DNA from: Arthrobacter sp. Y81
GTDB taxonomy: Bacteria; Actinomycetota; Actinomycetes; Actinomycetales; Micrococcaceae
Length of the DNA: 64,000 bases
NCBI RefSeq assembly: GCF_002929335.1
Contig: NZ_PJIL01000016.1
Span: forward strand, 56,732 to 120,731
Direction: 5' to 3'
Shown here in pieces: positions 18,114-27,700 of this stretch (within the stretch, counting starts at the first letter, position 1; each line of letters begins with the position of its first letter). Under the pieces are notes generated by a model that was not told where the DNA came from, did not search any database, and saw only the letters and a list, made by a program, of their open reading frames with translations. Position numbers and translations under genes: made by a program.

Positions 18114-18599
18114 ATGAGACGTGCCGTATGCCCAGGCTCCTTCGACCCGATCCACAATGGCCATCTGGAAGTCATCGCGCGGGCCGCGGGCCTCTTTGAC
18201 GAAGTCATCGTGGCGGTGTCCACCAACTACGCCAAGAAGTACCGCTTTCCGCTGGAAGAGCGGATCGACATGGCCCGCGAGACCCTGGCGTCACTGCAAG
18301 GCATCGTGGTGGAACCGGTGGGGGAGGGCCTGCTGGCCGAATACTGCCGGCAGCGGGGTGTGTCCGCGATCGTGAAGGGCCTCCGTTCCTCCTCCGACTT
18401 CGACTATGAGCTCCCGATGGCAACCATGAACCGGCAGTTGAGCGGCGTAGAAACGGTGTTCCTTCCCGCTGAAGGCCACTACCTCCACTTGTCGTCAACG
18501 CTCATTAAGGAAGTCTTCACGCTGGGCGGCAATGTGTCCGATTATGTGCCCAGGTCCGTATTGAAACGGCTGCTTGCGGGCGGGTCGTCTTCGGATTAG
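18114..18599 (+). CDS. coaD: Phosphopantetheine adenylyltransferase
   Basis: Fourth step of coenzyme A synthesis: transfers AMP from ATP to 4'-phosphopantetheine. The 161 residues carry the nucleotidyltransferase HXGH motif (DPIHNGH, His14-His17), KGLRSSSDFDYELPMATMNR and LSSTLIKEVF near the C-terminus, as in all CoaD proteins. The leaderless promoter supports this start. Confidence 0.97.
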   Translation: MRRAVCPGSFDPIHNGHLEVIARAAGLFDEVIVAVSTNYAKKYRFPLEERIDMARETLASLQGIVVEPVGEGLLAEYCRQRGVSAIVKGLRSSSDFDYELPMATMNRQLSGVETVFLPAEGHYLHLSSTLIKEVFTLGGNVSDYVPRSVLKRLLAGGSSSD

Positions 18600-18702
18600 C
18601 CCGGCAGAGGGTAGGCTTGATCGGTACGCAACGGCCCCTGCCGGTTTTGCGGCCCATTCCCTGCCTGTCACGTGGTGCTTTACTGTGTGGCGTCCGGCCG
18701 GT

Positions 18703-18732
18703 TTGAGTCCGCCCGGGAGATCAGGCTAAGAT
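18703..18732 (+). promoter_or_regulatory. Promoter of yceD-rpmF-rnc-mutM: TTGAGT - 18 - TAAGAT
   Basis: -35 TTGAGT (18703-18708) and -10 TAAGAT (18727-18732) are 18 bases apart and lie 34 bases before the proposed ATT start of yceD. A further TAGGCT at 18612-18617 could be a second upstream -10. Confidence 0.6.
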
Positions 18733-18765
18733 AGTACGTCGGTCATATGTTCAACAGGAGTTCTC

Positions 18766-19314
18766 ATTAAACGAGATGCTAGTTCGCCCTTGGCGTTCGA
18801 CGTCAAGGACCTCGGACGCAGTCCGGGGAGCATGCGGACGCTGACGGAACATGTACCTGCACCAAGTGATCTTGGTGTAGCGCTCATTGGCGTTCAGCAA
18901 GGCTCGGACATCGAGCTGGACCTGAGGCTCGAGGCCGTACACGAAGGAATTCTGGTATCAGGAACCGTTATCGTCGAAGTGACTGGCGAATGCGGCCGAT
19001 GCCTGGATCCCCTTGCGTATGATCTCGAAGTCAATGTGCAAGAACTTTTCTTCTACGAGGGCGCCCAGTTCTCGGACGGAGAAGACGAAGAAGAGCAATA
19101 TCGAATCGAGCACGATCTAATCGATCTTGAGCCGGTGTTGCGGGACGCAGTTGTAACCATGCTGCCGTTCCAGCCGGTGTGCCGGGAAGACTGCCAGGGC
19201 CTTTGCTCCAAATGCGGAGTACGCCTGGAAGACGAGCCGGGGCATCACCACGAGGTCGTAGATCCTCGCTGGGCTGCCCTAGCTGACTTGGCTAAGCCTG
19301 ACCGGCAAAACTGA
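18766..19314 (+). CDS. YceD/DUF177 family protein, probable ATT start
   Basis: A protein of about 182 residues of the DUF177 family, usually encoded directly before rpmF and linked to rRNA processing or 50S assembly. A C-terminal cysteine cluster (VCREDCQGLCSKCGVRLED) may bind metal; the middle has VEVTGECGRCLDPL. The only ATG nearby is in another frame. In the right frame the choices are ATT at 18766, with AGGAG five bases upstream, or TTG at 18790 with no good site. I favour ATT, which adds KRDASSPL to the N-terminus. Followed after 36 bases by rpmF. Confidence 0.8.
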   Translation: MKRDASSPLAFDVKDLGRSPGSMRTLTEHVPAPSDLGVALIGVQQGSDIELDLRLEAVHEGILVSGTVIVEVTGECGRCLDPLAYDLEVNVQELFFYEGAQFSDGEDEEEQYRIEHDLIDLEPVLRDAVVTMLPFQPVCREDCQGLCSKCGVRLEDEPGHHHEVVDPRWAALADLAKPDRQN

Positions 19315-19350
19315 TTTGTAAGTGTTTTTCTAGAGAGAAATGAGTTAGCC

Positions 19351-19554
19351 GTGGCTGTCCCGAAGCGGAAAATGTCTCGCTCGAATACCCGCGCCCGCCG
19401 CTCCCAGTGGAAGGCAACTGCCCCCCACCTGGTGAAGACTGTCGAGAACGGCCAGGTCACGTACAGCCTGCCGCACCAGGCAAAGGTCGTTACCGACTCG
19501 GCTGGCACCGCGCTGTTCCTTGAATACAAGGGCCGCAAGGTCGCAGACGTCTAA
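19351..19554 (+). CDS. rpmF: 50S ribosomal protein L32 (cysteine-free form)
   Basis: A 67-residue basic ribosomal protein beginning MAVPKRKMSRSNTRARRSQW, the universal L32 opening. It contains no cysteine, so it is the zinc-independent (C-minus) form rather than the four-cysteine ribbon form. GAGAGAAATGAG upstream of the GTG provides the ribosome site. It sits between yceD and rnc in the same operon. Confidence 0.97.
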   Translation: MAVPKRKMSRSNTRARRSQWKATAPHLVKTVENGQVTYSLPHQAKVVTDSAGTALFLEYKGRKVADV

Positions 19555-19572
19555 TCGGCCCACTGGCTGAAC

Positions 19573-20295
19573 ATGACGTCTTCAACTGAAGAGCTTCTGA
19601 AGCGTCTCGGTGTCTCTATTGACGCCGGGACGCTTCGTCTTGCTCTGACACACCGTTCCTACGCCTACGAAAACGGCGGCATACCCACCAACGAGCGCCT
19701 CGAGTTCCTGGGCGATTCCATCCTGGGCTTCTCCGTGACGGATGCGTTGTACCGCGACAACCCTGCCTTGCCTGAAGGTGACCTCGCGAAGCGGCGGTCA
19801 GCCGTGGTGAGCACCCGGGCACTTGCCGGAATCGGCCGCAGCCTCGGTATCGGTGACTACATCTACCTCGGACAGGGCGAAAAGCTTACCGACGGCAAGA
19901 ACAAGTCATCCATCCTGGCGGACACCATGGAGGCCCTCATTGGCGCCACCTACGTGTCCAACGACATCGAGACGGCCCGCCAACTGGTCATGCGGCTGAT
20001 CGGTCCGCTGCTCCAGGACGCCGCTGCGCTTGGCGCCGGAACCGACTGGAAAACCAGTATCCAGGAGTTGGCGGCCAGCCGTCAGTTGGGCAGCATCTAC
20101 TACGCCGTGGAGGGTTCAGGCCCGGACCATGCGCGGACGTTTGAAGCCGTGCTCCGGATCGGCGGGACCGACTACGGGCAGGGCGCCGGACGCTCCAAAA
20201 AGGAAGCCGAGCAGGAAGCTGCCGCCGATGCGTGGCGGAAGCTGTCGGCTGCCGGGACGCCAAGCCTCCCGGCGGAATCCGAAGCCGGCCGCTAG
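19573..20295 (+). CDS. rnc: Ribonuclease III
   Basis: Cleaves double-stranded RNA in rRNA and mRNA maturation. The 240 residues include the catalytic signature NERLEFLGDSILG (residues 40-52, Glu44 and Asp48 metal ligands), DTMEALIGATYV, and a C-terminal double-stranded RNA-binding domain (DWKTSIQELAASRQLGSIYYAV ... SKKEAEQEAAADAW). It follows rpmF by 18 bases and precedes mutM by 7, the usual actinobacterial order. Confidence 0.97.
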   Translation: MTSSTEELLKRLGVSIDAGTLRLALTHRSYAYENGGIPTNERLEFLGDSILGFSVTDALYRDNPALPEGDLAKRRSAVVSTRALAGIGRSLGIGDYIYLGQGEKLTDGKNKSSILADTMEALIGATYVSNDIETARQLVMRLIGPLLQDAAALGAGTDWKTSIQELAASRQLGSIYYAVEGSGPDHARTFEAVLRIGGTDYGQGAGRSKKEAEQEAAADAWRKLSAAGTPSLPAESEAGR

Positions 20296-20302
20296 GTTTT
20301 CC

Positions 20303-21265
20303 GTGCCCGAACTGCCGGAAGTCGAAGTGGTCCGCCGCGGACTGGTTAGTTGGGTCCGCGGCAGGACCATTACCTCTGTTGACGTCCTGGATCCGCGCTC
20401 CATCCGCCGGCACGCACTCGGCGCGCAGGATTTTGCCGGCAACCTCGAAGGCGCACGGGTCCTGGACGTGGTGCGGCGCGGAAAGTTCCTCTGGCTTCCG
20501 CTGGAGGAAGCCGGTGCAGTGCAGCCGGCGGACGGAGAGTCCCGGCCCGCAGTTGCCCTGATGGCGCATCTGGGCATGAGCGGCCAGCTGCTGATGCAGG
20601 ATGCCGGCGTGCCGGACGAGAAGCACCTGAAAATCCGCCTGCGGCTGAGCCCGGCTGAGGGCATGCCGGAGCAGCTCAGATTCGTGGACCAGCGCATTTT
20701 CGGCGGACTGTTCGTGACGTCCCTGATCCCGACATCCGACGGCGGACCAGGGGGCCTGGGGGAGTTACCGGCACCGGTCATTGCCGAAGAAGCCGCCCAC
20801 ATCGCCCGGGACCCGCTGGATCCGCATTTCTCCTTCGAGTCGTTCTACCGCCGGCTGCGGATTCGAAAGACCGGCCTCAAGCGTGCACTCCTGGACCAGG
20901 GACTGGTGTCCGGTATCGGCAACATCTACGCGGACGAGGCACTGTGGCGGGCGCGGCTCCATTACGCGCGGCCCACCGACACGCTCCGCCGCGCCGAAGC
21001 GCTGAGGGTTCTCGAAGCCGCCCGTGAGGTGATGCTGGACGCCCTTGCCGCCGGCGGTACCAGCTTCGACTCCCTCTACGTCAACGTCAACGGCGCTTCC
21101 GGGTACTTCGACCGGTCCCTCAACGCCTACGGCAGGGAAAACCAGGAGTGCAAGCGCTGCGCCGCTGCGGGAATTGTGAGCCTCATGAAGCGCGAACAGT
21201 TCATGAACCGGTCGTCCTATACGTGCCCGGTGTGCCAGCCGCGTCCCCGTAACGGCCGGTGGTAG
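20303..21265 (+). CDS. mutM: Formamidopyrimidine-DNA glycosylase
   Basis: Base-excision repair enzyme removing 8-oxoguanine and formamidopyrimidines. The 320-residue product starts MPELPEVEVVRRGL, giving the catalytic N-terminal Pro2-Glu3 and thereby fixing the GTG at 20303. The helix-two-turn-helix (LLDQGLVSGIGNIYADEALW) and the C-terminal zinc finger (CKRCAAAG ... TCPVCQP) are intact. In relatives smc normally comes next; here an 8.6-kb block intervenes. Confidence 0.96.
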   Translation: MPELPEVEVVRRGLVSWVRGRTITSVDVLDPRSIRRHALGAQDFAGNLEGARVLDVVRRGKFLWLPLEEAGAVQPADGESRPAVALMAHLGMSGQLLMQDAGVPDEKHLKIRLRLSPAEGMPEQLRFVDQRIFGGLFVTSLIPTSDGGPGGLGELPAPVIAEEAAHIARDPLDPHFSFESFYRRLRIRKTGLKRALLDQGLVSGIGNIYADEALWRARLHYARPTDTLRRAEALRVLEAAREVMLDALAAGGTSFDSLYVNVNGASGYFDRSLNAYGRENQECKRCAAAGIVSLMKREQFMNRSSYTCPVCQPRPRNGRW

Positions 21266-21332
21266 AGGTCCCAAAAAGCAGGTAGCGCCACTCTACCGAA
21301 CTGTTCCTCACAGGTGACACACTGTGCCCAAG

Positions 21333-21346
21333 GCAGCCGCGGCTGC
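21333..21346. other. 14-bp perfect palindrome after mutM
   Basis: GCAGCCGCGGCTGC is its own reverse complement and lies in the 134-base gap between mutM and the accessory block. No T-run follows, so it is not an evident terminator; an operator or a processing stem is possible. Confidence 0.35.
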
Positions 21347-21399
21347 TGGAATCGCAGGCGCGTTGGTCTCCAACGCCTGAACGGGAGGCGGGGGGCCCA

Positions 21400-22131
21400 A
21401 TGATAGCCAAGCGGCTTGTCATCGTGGGGGTGAGTGTTGCAGCAGCGCTTGGCGGCGCCGCTGTTTTTCTTGATCAGATGGCGGGAGCCCCGGACGTCAG
21501 CGCGGCCGCGACTTCAGATTCCGTTCCCACGGCCTCGGCCGGCCCCGGCGGATCACTGTCGCCGGGAGGCTTGCCCCCGGGAGACCCGCCGGCCGGCGAC
21601 GGGACAGCTGACGAACCGGAAGCGGCAGCCGGCGCCGGGAACGGGCCTGCTTCCGGATCCGGGGAATCAACGGGCAGCCCTGCACCGGCGTCAGGGGCGC
21701 GGGAAGTTCTTCCCCCGGTGGCGGCAGCCCCCGCCGGTCTTCCGCTCCCATCCCAGCCGGCTGCACTGGTCAGCATGCCGCTGCCGGCCACGGCGTCCGC
21801 CCAGGGGAAGATTGTTGAAGGCTTCCCTGCGGATGCCCTCCCCTTCCCGGAAGGAACCGTCGTCGTGTCCACGGGCGTTTCGGCGGCGGACGCTGTCCTG
21901 CAGGTGACGGCGGATGCCATTTCGGCGGCGGGCCAGGACTCGGTAGTGGGCCATTTCCAGCAGCGGCTCTCAACCCTCAACTTCTGGTCCGAGCCGGCCC
22001 CGGCCGCGGAGGGGCAGCGGTCCGTCCGCTTCGTCAGGGGCAGCGATTCGATAACCCTGACCACGTCAACAACGGGCACGGGCAGCACGCGTTTCATGTT
22101 GCTCGGCAACCTTCACACGACGGCGGGCTAG
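21400..22131 (+). CDS. Secreted or membrane-anchored Pro/Gly-rich hypothetical protein
   Basis: A 243-residue protein of unknown family. Residues 1-25 (IAKRLVIVGVSVAAALGGAAVFL) form a signal peptide or anchor; 35-125 are low-complexity Gly, Pro, Ala and Ser; the rest (QGKIVEGFPADALPFPEGTVVVSTGVS ... FMLLGNLHTTAG) looks like a small globular domain outside the cell. GGAGG precedes the ATG. It is followed five bases later by an MFS gene and then a propeller gene, probably one transcript. No function can be assigned; an extracellular sensor or scaffold partner is only a guess. Confidence 0.72.
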   Translation: MIAKRLVIVGVSVAAALGGAAVFLDQMAGAPDVSAAATSDSVPTASAGPGGSLSPGGLPPGDPPAGDGTADEPEAAAGAGNGPASGSGESTGSPAPASGAREVLPPVAAAPAGLPLPSQPAALVSMPLPATASAQGKIVEGFPADALPFPEGTVVVSTGVSAADAVLQVTADAISAAGQDSVVGHFQQRLSTLNFWSEPAPAAEGQRSVRFVRGSDSITLTTSTTGTGSTRFMLLGNLHTTAG

Positions 22132-22136
22132 CGGCC

Positions 22137-23426
22137 ATGTATATCTCGGTCTCGGATCGGAACGGCGGCAAGAAGGACGCACAGCCGGCGTCGAATGATC
22201 CCAAACTTCCGCAGCAGGCGTTCCGCTTGTCGCCTGTCATCCTCTGGCTGGGCATCGTCAGCATGTTCACCGACATATCCTCCGAATCGGTATCCGCTGT
22301 CCTTCCCCTTTACATCACAGGATTTCTGGGCCTGTCCGCCATTGCCTTCGGGATTCTTGACGGAATCAACCAGGGGGCCAGCGCCATCGTCAGAATCGCC
22401 GCGGGGTGGGCAGCGGACCGGAGCGGGCATCCGAAACGAATTGCACTCGCAGGCTATGGCCTGTCCATGGCAGCCAGGGTTGGTTTCCTATTCGCCGGCG
22501 GTTTCTGGGCTCTGACGGCGATCGTTACCGGTGACCGGATCGGCAAAGGTATCCGCACGGCACCGCGGGACGCCCTCATCACCGTCTCCGCCCAGCCCGA
22601 GTATCTGGCACGGCACTTCGGCGTGCACCGGATGTTGGACAATATCGGCGCCGCGACTGGCCCGTTGTTGGCGTTCTTCATCCTCATGCTGATCCCCAAC
22701 GGCTACGGAACCCTATTCGTGGTTTCCCTTGCCTTCGCGGTGATCGGAGTGGCCACGCTCGCCCTGCTGGTGCCCAACCTGAAAACGGGCAAGCCCGCAG
22801 GGTCCGCGCCGGAACCGCGCCGCAGCCCTTCCTTCGTTTTCCGCTGGAGCCTGTTGCGGGAACCCGGACTGGGCCGGCTGCTCGTCGCCTCGGGGCTTCT
22901 CGGACTGCTGACGGTTGGAGACGGATTCATCTACCTTGTCCTGCAGGATCGTGATTCTTTCGCCGTGCAGTGGTTCCCGCTGCTGTATGTGGGCACTAAC
23001 GTGGTCTTCCTCATTCTTGCGATCCCGCTGGGCCGGTTGGCGGACCGTTGGGGGAAGGCAAAAGTCTTCGTGGCGGGTCATATTGCCCTCCTGCTGTGCT
23101 ACGTCCTCGCTGCCGCACCGCTGGGCGGATTGGGCCCCACGCTGGGGTGCCTGGTTCTGCTCGGTGCCTTCTACGCCGCAACCGACGGCGTTCTCGCCGC
23201 CCTGGCTAGCCAGCTCACGCCGCCGGAGAAACTGGCCACCGGGATCGGCGCCGCCCAGACCGTCGTGGCACTGAGTCGTATGGCCGCTTCGGCCGGCTTT
23301 GGTGTCCTGTGGTTTTCGCTCGGTCCGTCCACGGCCATGATGGTGGTGGGTGGCTGTCTCGCCGTCGCCTTACCGGCCTCGCTGCTGATCCTCCGGGCGG
23401 GCGTTCGTCAGAGGCAGTCGGCTTGA
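22137..23426 (+). CDS. MFS transporter
   Basis: A 429-residue major facilitator with about 12 membrane segments. The region GWAADRSGHPKRIALAGYGLS (loop 2-3) and DRIGKGIRTAPRDALI (a subgroup signature) are clear, as is GRLADRWGKAKVFVAGHIALL in the second half. The N-terminus is a soluble extension of about 30 residues. The substrate is unknown. It is flanked by a secreted hypothetical (5-base gap) and the propeller protein (4-base overlap TTGA), so the three are probably co-expressed. Confidence 0.87.
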   Translation: MYISVSDRNGGKKDAQPASNDPKLPQQAFRLSPVILWLGIVSMFTDISSESVSAVLPLYITGFLGLSAIAFGILDGINQGASAIVRIAAGWAADRSGHPKRIALAGYGLSMAARVGFLFAGGFWALTAIVTGDRIGKGIRTAPRDALITVSAQPEYLARHFGVHRMLDNIGAATGPLLAFFILMLIPNGYGTLFVVSLAFAVIGVATLALLVPNLKTGKPAGSAPEPRRSPSFVFRWSLLREPGLGRLLVASGLLGLLTVGDGFIYLVLQDRDSFAVQWFPLLYVGTNVVFLILAIPLGRLADRWGKAKVFVAGHIALLLCYVLAAAPLGGLGPTLGCLVLLGAFYAATDGVLAALASQLTPPEKLATGIGAAQTVVALSRMAASAGFGVLWFSLGPSTAMMVVGGCLAVALPASLLILRAGVRQRQSA

Positions 23427-24451
23427 ACCCCGCCGGAGGCAGGAAGCGCTGGATCATCCTGTTGGCGATCACTGTACTGGTCCTCGCTGGCGCCGGTTCC
23501 TATGCCGCGGTAGCTTTCCAGCGCTTTCAGGACAGCCGCTCGGCTGCTTCCGCCGTCAGCGTGGCTTCGGGTGGTGCCCTGCCGGCCGCGTCGTTTGTGA
23601 TGTTCCGCAATACGGCTCCGGGCCAGGGATACGGCATGGCCGGTACTGTTCCCCTCGCCGCACCATCCGGCCAGCGGTTCCTGGCGGCTGAGGCCTGCGA
23701 CAGGATTTACGGGACGGCACGGAACGTCATCTGCCTGAAGACAAACCGGGGGCTTGTCACCAACTTCGAAGCAGTGCTGCTGAACAGGGAATGGCAGCCG
23801 ACCGGACGGTGGGCAGTACCCGGTATCCCCAGCCGTACACGCATGAGTGCCGACGGTTCCCTGGTGTCCACTACCGTGTTCGTCTCCGGCCACTCGTACG
23901 GCGCTTCGGGCTTTTCGACCGAGACTTCCATCACCCGGACGGACGGGGGGCCCGGAACCGGGAACCTGGAAGACTTCGCCCTCCTTGTCAACGGATCACG
24001 GGTGACGGCAGCAGACCGCAACATCTGGGGCGTGACCTTCGTGCCCGGAGACGCTGACGCGTTCTATGCCACGGCGGCTTCGTCAGGGCGGATCTGGCTC
24101 GTCAAGGGAAGTATGTCCGGCAGGACGCTCACAGCTGTCCACGACGGCGTCGAATGCCCGTCGGTGTCTCCCGACGGAGGCCGTGTGGCGTACAAGAAGA
24201 ACACCGGCACGGCGCTGGCTGCCCACTGGAAGGTCGCCATCCTGGACCTGGCCAGCGACAAGGAAACAGTCCTCGCGGAGCCGCGGAGCGTTGATGACCA
24301 GATCGAGTGGCTCGACGACGGGACACTGCTCTACGGCCTAGCCCGGGACGGCGCCGAGGGCGACAGCGACATCTGGCAGATCAAGACGGATCCGTCCGCC
24401 GTTGCCTCCCTCTACATTGAGCACGCCTGGTCTCCTGCCGTGGTTCGGTAG
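23423..24451 (+). CDS. Membrane-anchored TolB-like beta-propeller protein
   Basis: A 342-residue protein with one N-terminal membrane segment (WIILLAITVLVLAGAGSYAAVAF, residues 11-33) and an extracellular region containing WD40-like/TolB repeats (CPSVSPDGGRVAYKKNTG, WKVAILDLAS, DQIEWLDDGTLLYGL). The TTG at 23423 overlaps the MFS stop and has AGAGG eight bases upstream; an upstream ATG at 23309 would put 114 bases of overlap inside the MFS gene. Function unknown; such propellers often mediate protein contacts in the cell envelope. Confidence 0.75.
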   Translation: MNPAGGRKRWIILLAITVLVLAGAGSYAAVAFQRFQDSRSAASAVSVASGGALPAASFVMFRNTAPGQGYGMAGTVPLAAPSGQRFLAAEACDRIYGTARNVICLKTNRGLVTNFEAVLLNREWQPTGRWAVPGIPSRTRMSADGSLVSTTVFVSGHSYGASGFSTETSITRTDGGPGTGNLEDFALLVNGSRVTAADRNIWGVTFVPGDADAFYATAASSGRIWLVKGSMSGRTLTAVHDGVECPSVSPDGGRVAYKKNTGTALAAHWKVAILDLASDKETVLAEPRSVDDQIEWLDDGTLLYGLARDGAEGDSDIWQIKTDPSAVASLYIEHAWSPAVVR

Positions 24452-24780
24452 CGCATAGCCCGTATCCCAACGGCCGGCCCCACGGCCGGCGGCAAAACCC
24501 GGTTCACTGATCCCAACGTGTTCTCCTGGTCCCAACGCACGCCCCCCGCGTCGGGACCGCCACACCCCCGCGTCGGGACCGCGGCACTGCCGTTGCCAGG
24601 GCGTCACGGCCACGTCGGCCGCCACCATGTCCCGGCCGCCGGTGGACGCCCGGGCGCCGGGCCCGGACCGGCGTTCTCCAGCCGGCATGCTTTCGCCGGC
24701 CGCCCACGCAAGGCAGGGCCCCTTGGCATGTTTGCCAAGGGGCCCTGAACATTCCTGCCCTTTCGGTGCCGGACTCCGGT
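24452..24780. other. Gene-free 329-bp region with short repeats and stem-loops
   Basis: Lies between the converging propeller and DUF4082 genes. It holds a GC stem at 24472-24490, three copies of TCCCAACG near 24464-24540, two copies of CCCCGCGTCGGGACCG (near 24546 and 24567), and a strong hairpin at 24714-24747. No credible coding frame was found. Confidence 0.7.
24714..24747. terminator. 15-bp hairpin between converging genes
   Basis: CAGGGCCCCTTGGCA (24714-24728) pairs perfectly with 24733-24747 around a TGTT loop. It lies 34 bases beyond the stop of the large DUF4082 gene. There is no long T-run, as is common in high-GC actinobacteria. Confidence 0.65.
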
Positions 24781-27700
24781 CTAGTTTGGAGCGAATACAA
24801 CGTCGACGAAATAGTTCCTCGCATTGGTCGTCTGGTTGGGCACGGCAGTTCCTGAGCCAAACCGGTAGAGCCCGTTGTTGTTTGCCCGGGCTGTCAGCGC
24901 ACCGCTGTTCCAGGCCTTGGTGAAGAAGTTTTGCGTATAGGAGTAGCGACCCAGGGGCGCGTTGTAGGACACGATGTAGTTGGTACCCACCGTCAGCGCT
25001 ATGGGGGTGGGCAGCGTTGCGGTCTGCCAGCCGCTTGCCGTTTCGTTCGTGAATGTCACCTTGGTCAGGCGGACACCGGATGTCGTCCAGAGGGAACCCG
25101 TGTGCGTACCGAGGTTGGTGGCGCCTTTGTAGAAACGGATGGCGGTGACGGACCCGGCAACGGATGACTTGAATGCTACGCCGAGCTCAATCGCCCGGAT
25201 ATCCGTCGCTGCGCCCACCTGCGGCAGCAGGGACGCAAAGAGGGATTGTGTGGGAGGCGGCGCAGGCGTCAGGGTCGTGAATTGCCACGAGGTCGGAGCA
25301 AGCGCCGCACCGGCAGTCGAGACGACGTTGGCGGCGCTCGCCGTGATGACCGTGCTGGCCGGCAGCTGTTGCGCCGGTGTGAACGTCACCGTGCGGCCGT
25401 CTGCGGAAAGCGCCGAAGCCCCGGCGATTGACGTTCCACCGGCCGTCAGCACGAGCGAGGAGCCCGGCTGCACGGAGGAGGAGAGCGTCAGGCTGGGCTG
25501 GGAATTGAGCGCCACTGCCGTGGCATTCGGTGCCGGCGATTGTGCCGTGACCGCCAGGGGCGCCGGCGGAGGCGGAGGGGCAACGTCCGAGGTCTGGAAG
25601 ACCAGGTCCACAAGATAGCTCGAACTGGAGGAAGAACCGGGGAAGTCTCCACTGTAGGAGAATCCGCCCGAGTCCTGTGCTGTCCGCAGCGGTCCGCTCG
25701 TGAAGCCTGTGCTGAATCCACCCGGAGTGACGGAATAAGTGCCCGTCGGTGACTTGTAGGCGGCCACATATTCAGTGTCGGCCGCTATGGCCACCGGCTG
25801 GCTGAACGTCGCAGTCTGCCAGCCGGCAGTGGACTCGGCCGTGTACGTCACCGTCGCCAGCTGTTGGCCCGTGATGCTGAACAGGCTTCCCGTGTGGGTT
25901 CCGGTGTTGCCGGCCGACTTGTAGAAGCGGATTCCGGTGACCTGCCCGCTGGTGGAGCTGGCAAACCGTACGCCCAGGGCCAGCGGGACTCCGTCCTTGA
26001 CTTCCAGGACGGACGGACTCACGGTGTCCTGGTAGAGGGTGCAGGGGCAGACGCCTTCGGTCCTCGGCGGCGGGACAGTGGTGAACGTCCACGTTCCGCC
26101 GGCACTGAGAGGCTGGCCCGTCGTCGATGTGGCCGTCAGTGTGGGCGTGTAGGCGGTGCCGGCCGCCAGTTGAGCCGACGGCGTGAAGGTCACCTTTCCT
26201 GCCCCCGAGTCGTAGTTCATGGTGCCCGGGACGTTCGTGCCGCCTGGTCCGGTCAGTGCGAACTGTACGCTGGACGCCACTGCCGGCTTGGAGAAGGTCG
26301 CGCTGACGGTGGTGGTCAATGGGACGCTGGACGAGCCGGCAACCGGTGTCTGCGCGCCGGCGACGAATGCCGGTTCAGGGTACTGGACCACGACGTCCAC
26401 CAAATAACTCGCGGTGGAGCGGACGTTGGGGAAGTCGGCGGTGTACGAGTAGGCGCCCGCATCCGAGTCCGCCCGCAGGTTGCCGACGCTCAGGCCCGGG
26501 CCGAAGCCGTTCGCCGTCGCGGAATAGGCTCCGGTGGTGGTCTTGTAGGCCATGATGTACTCGGTGTTCGCGGACATCCCCACCGGCTGGTTGAAGTAGG
26601 CCGTCTGCCAGCCTGCGGTGCTTTCGTTGGCGAAGGTCACCGTTGCCAGTTGCTGCCCTGCCGCCGTGAACAGTGTGCCGGTATGGGTGCCGGTGTTCCC
26701 GGCAGATTTGTAGAAGCGGATGCCCGTGACAGTGCCGTCGGCCGTGCTCGAGAAACGGATGCCGAGAGTCAGCGGTACGCCGTCCCTGATCTCCTGGATT
26801 CCGGGGAGGACGGAGTCATCGAAGAAACTGCACGGGCAGGTTCCGGGTGACGGCGGTGAGACCACCGTGGTGAACGACCACGATCCACCGCCCGTCAGTG
26901 TTCCGCCGCTGGAGGCAGTGGCGCTGAGGTTTGCGGTGAACGTGGTCGCCAGGGGGAGAGCAGCGGCCGGTGTGAAGGTGACTTTGCGTGTTGTTGAGTC
27001 GTAGCCGGTAGCGCCCGCGACGGCGGTGCCGTCGGCGGCCTTAAGCGTCAGCTGCACGCTCGACGCGGTGACCGGCTTCGAGAAGACCGCTCCGACTGTG
27101 GTGGCCTGCGGGACGCTAGAGGATCCGCCCAGGGGCCAGTGCCCGGCGGCCGTCAGCGGGGTGTTGTCCACGGTGTCGAAGACGGCGTCAACGAAGTAGT
27201 TGCCGTTGCCGAAGCTGGACTGCGGGAAGACATCAGGACTGCCGTAGACGCCGGCCGGCTCGCTGCCGAATCCGCCAGCCACCGTGAGCGGCGGTTCAGT
27301 GAACCCGAAGTTTGCCCACTGGTAGTCCTTGATGGCGTAGTGGCCCCTCGGAGCGGTGTAGGAAACGACATATTTTTGCCCCGCGGAAACTGTCACCGGC
27401 TGGCTGAACAGGACCTTCTGCCACCCTGAGGCTGATTCCGAGGTGAACGTAGCGGTCGCCAGCCGTTGTCCGGCCGAATTCCAGAGGGAGCCGACGTGGG
27501 TACCGGTGTTTCCGGTGCTCTTGTAGAACCGGACTCCGGTGATGAAGCCGTCCACGCTCGGCGTGATCTTCATACCGAGCTCGTAGGCCCCGCCGTCCTG
27601 CGAATCGGGAACGGCCGGGACCTGCTGGCCGAAGACCGTGTACGGGCCGCTGAGCTGCAGGTTCCGCGTGGCCACGGCGCCGATATTGGCGCTGTCGTCC

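Noticed and set aside
25864..26850. Open frames opposite the large DUF4082 gene
   Set aside because: The sense protein has a signal peptide and clear repeats; the antisense frames follow the repeats and have no family resemblance.
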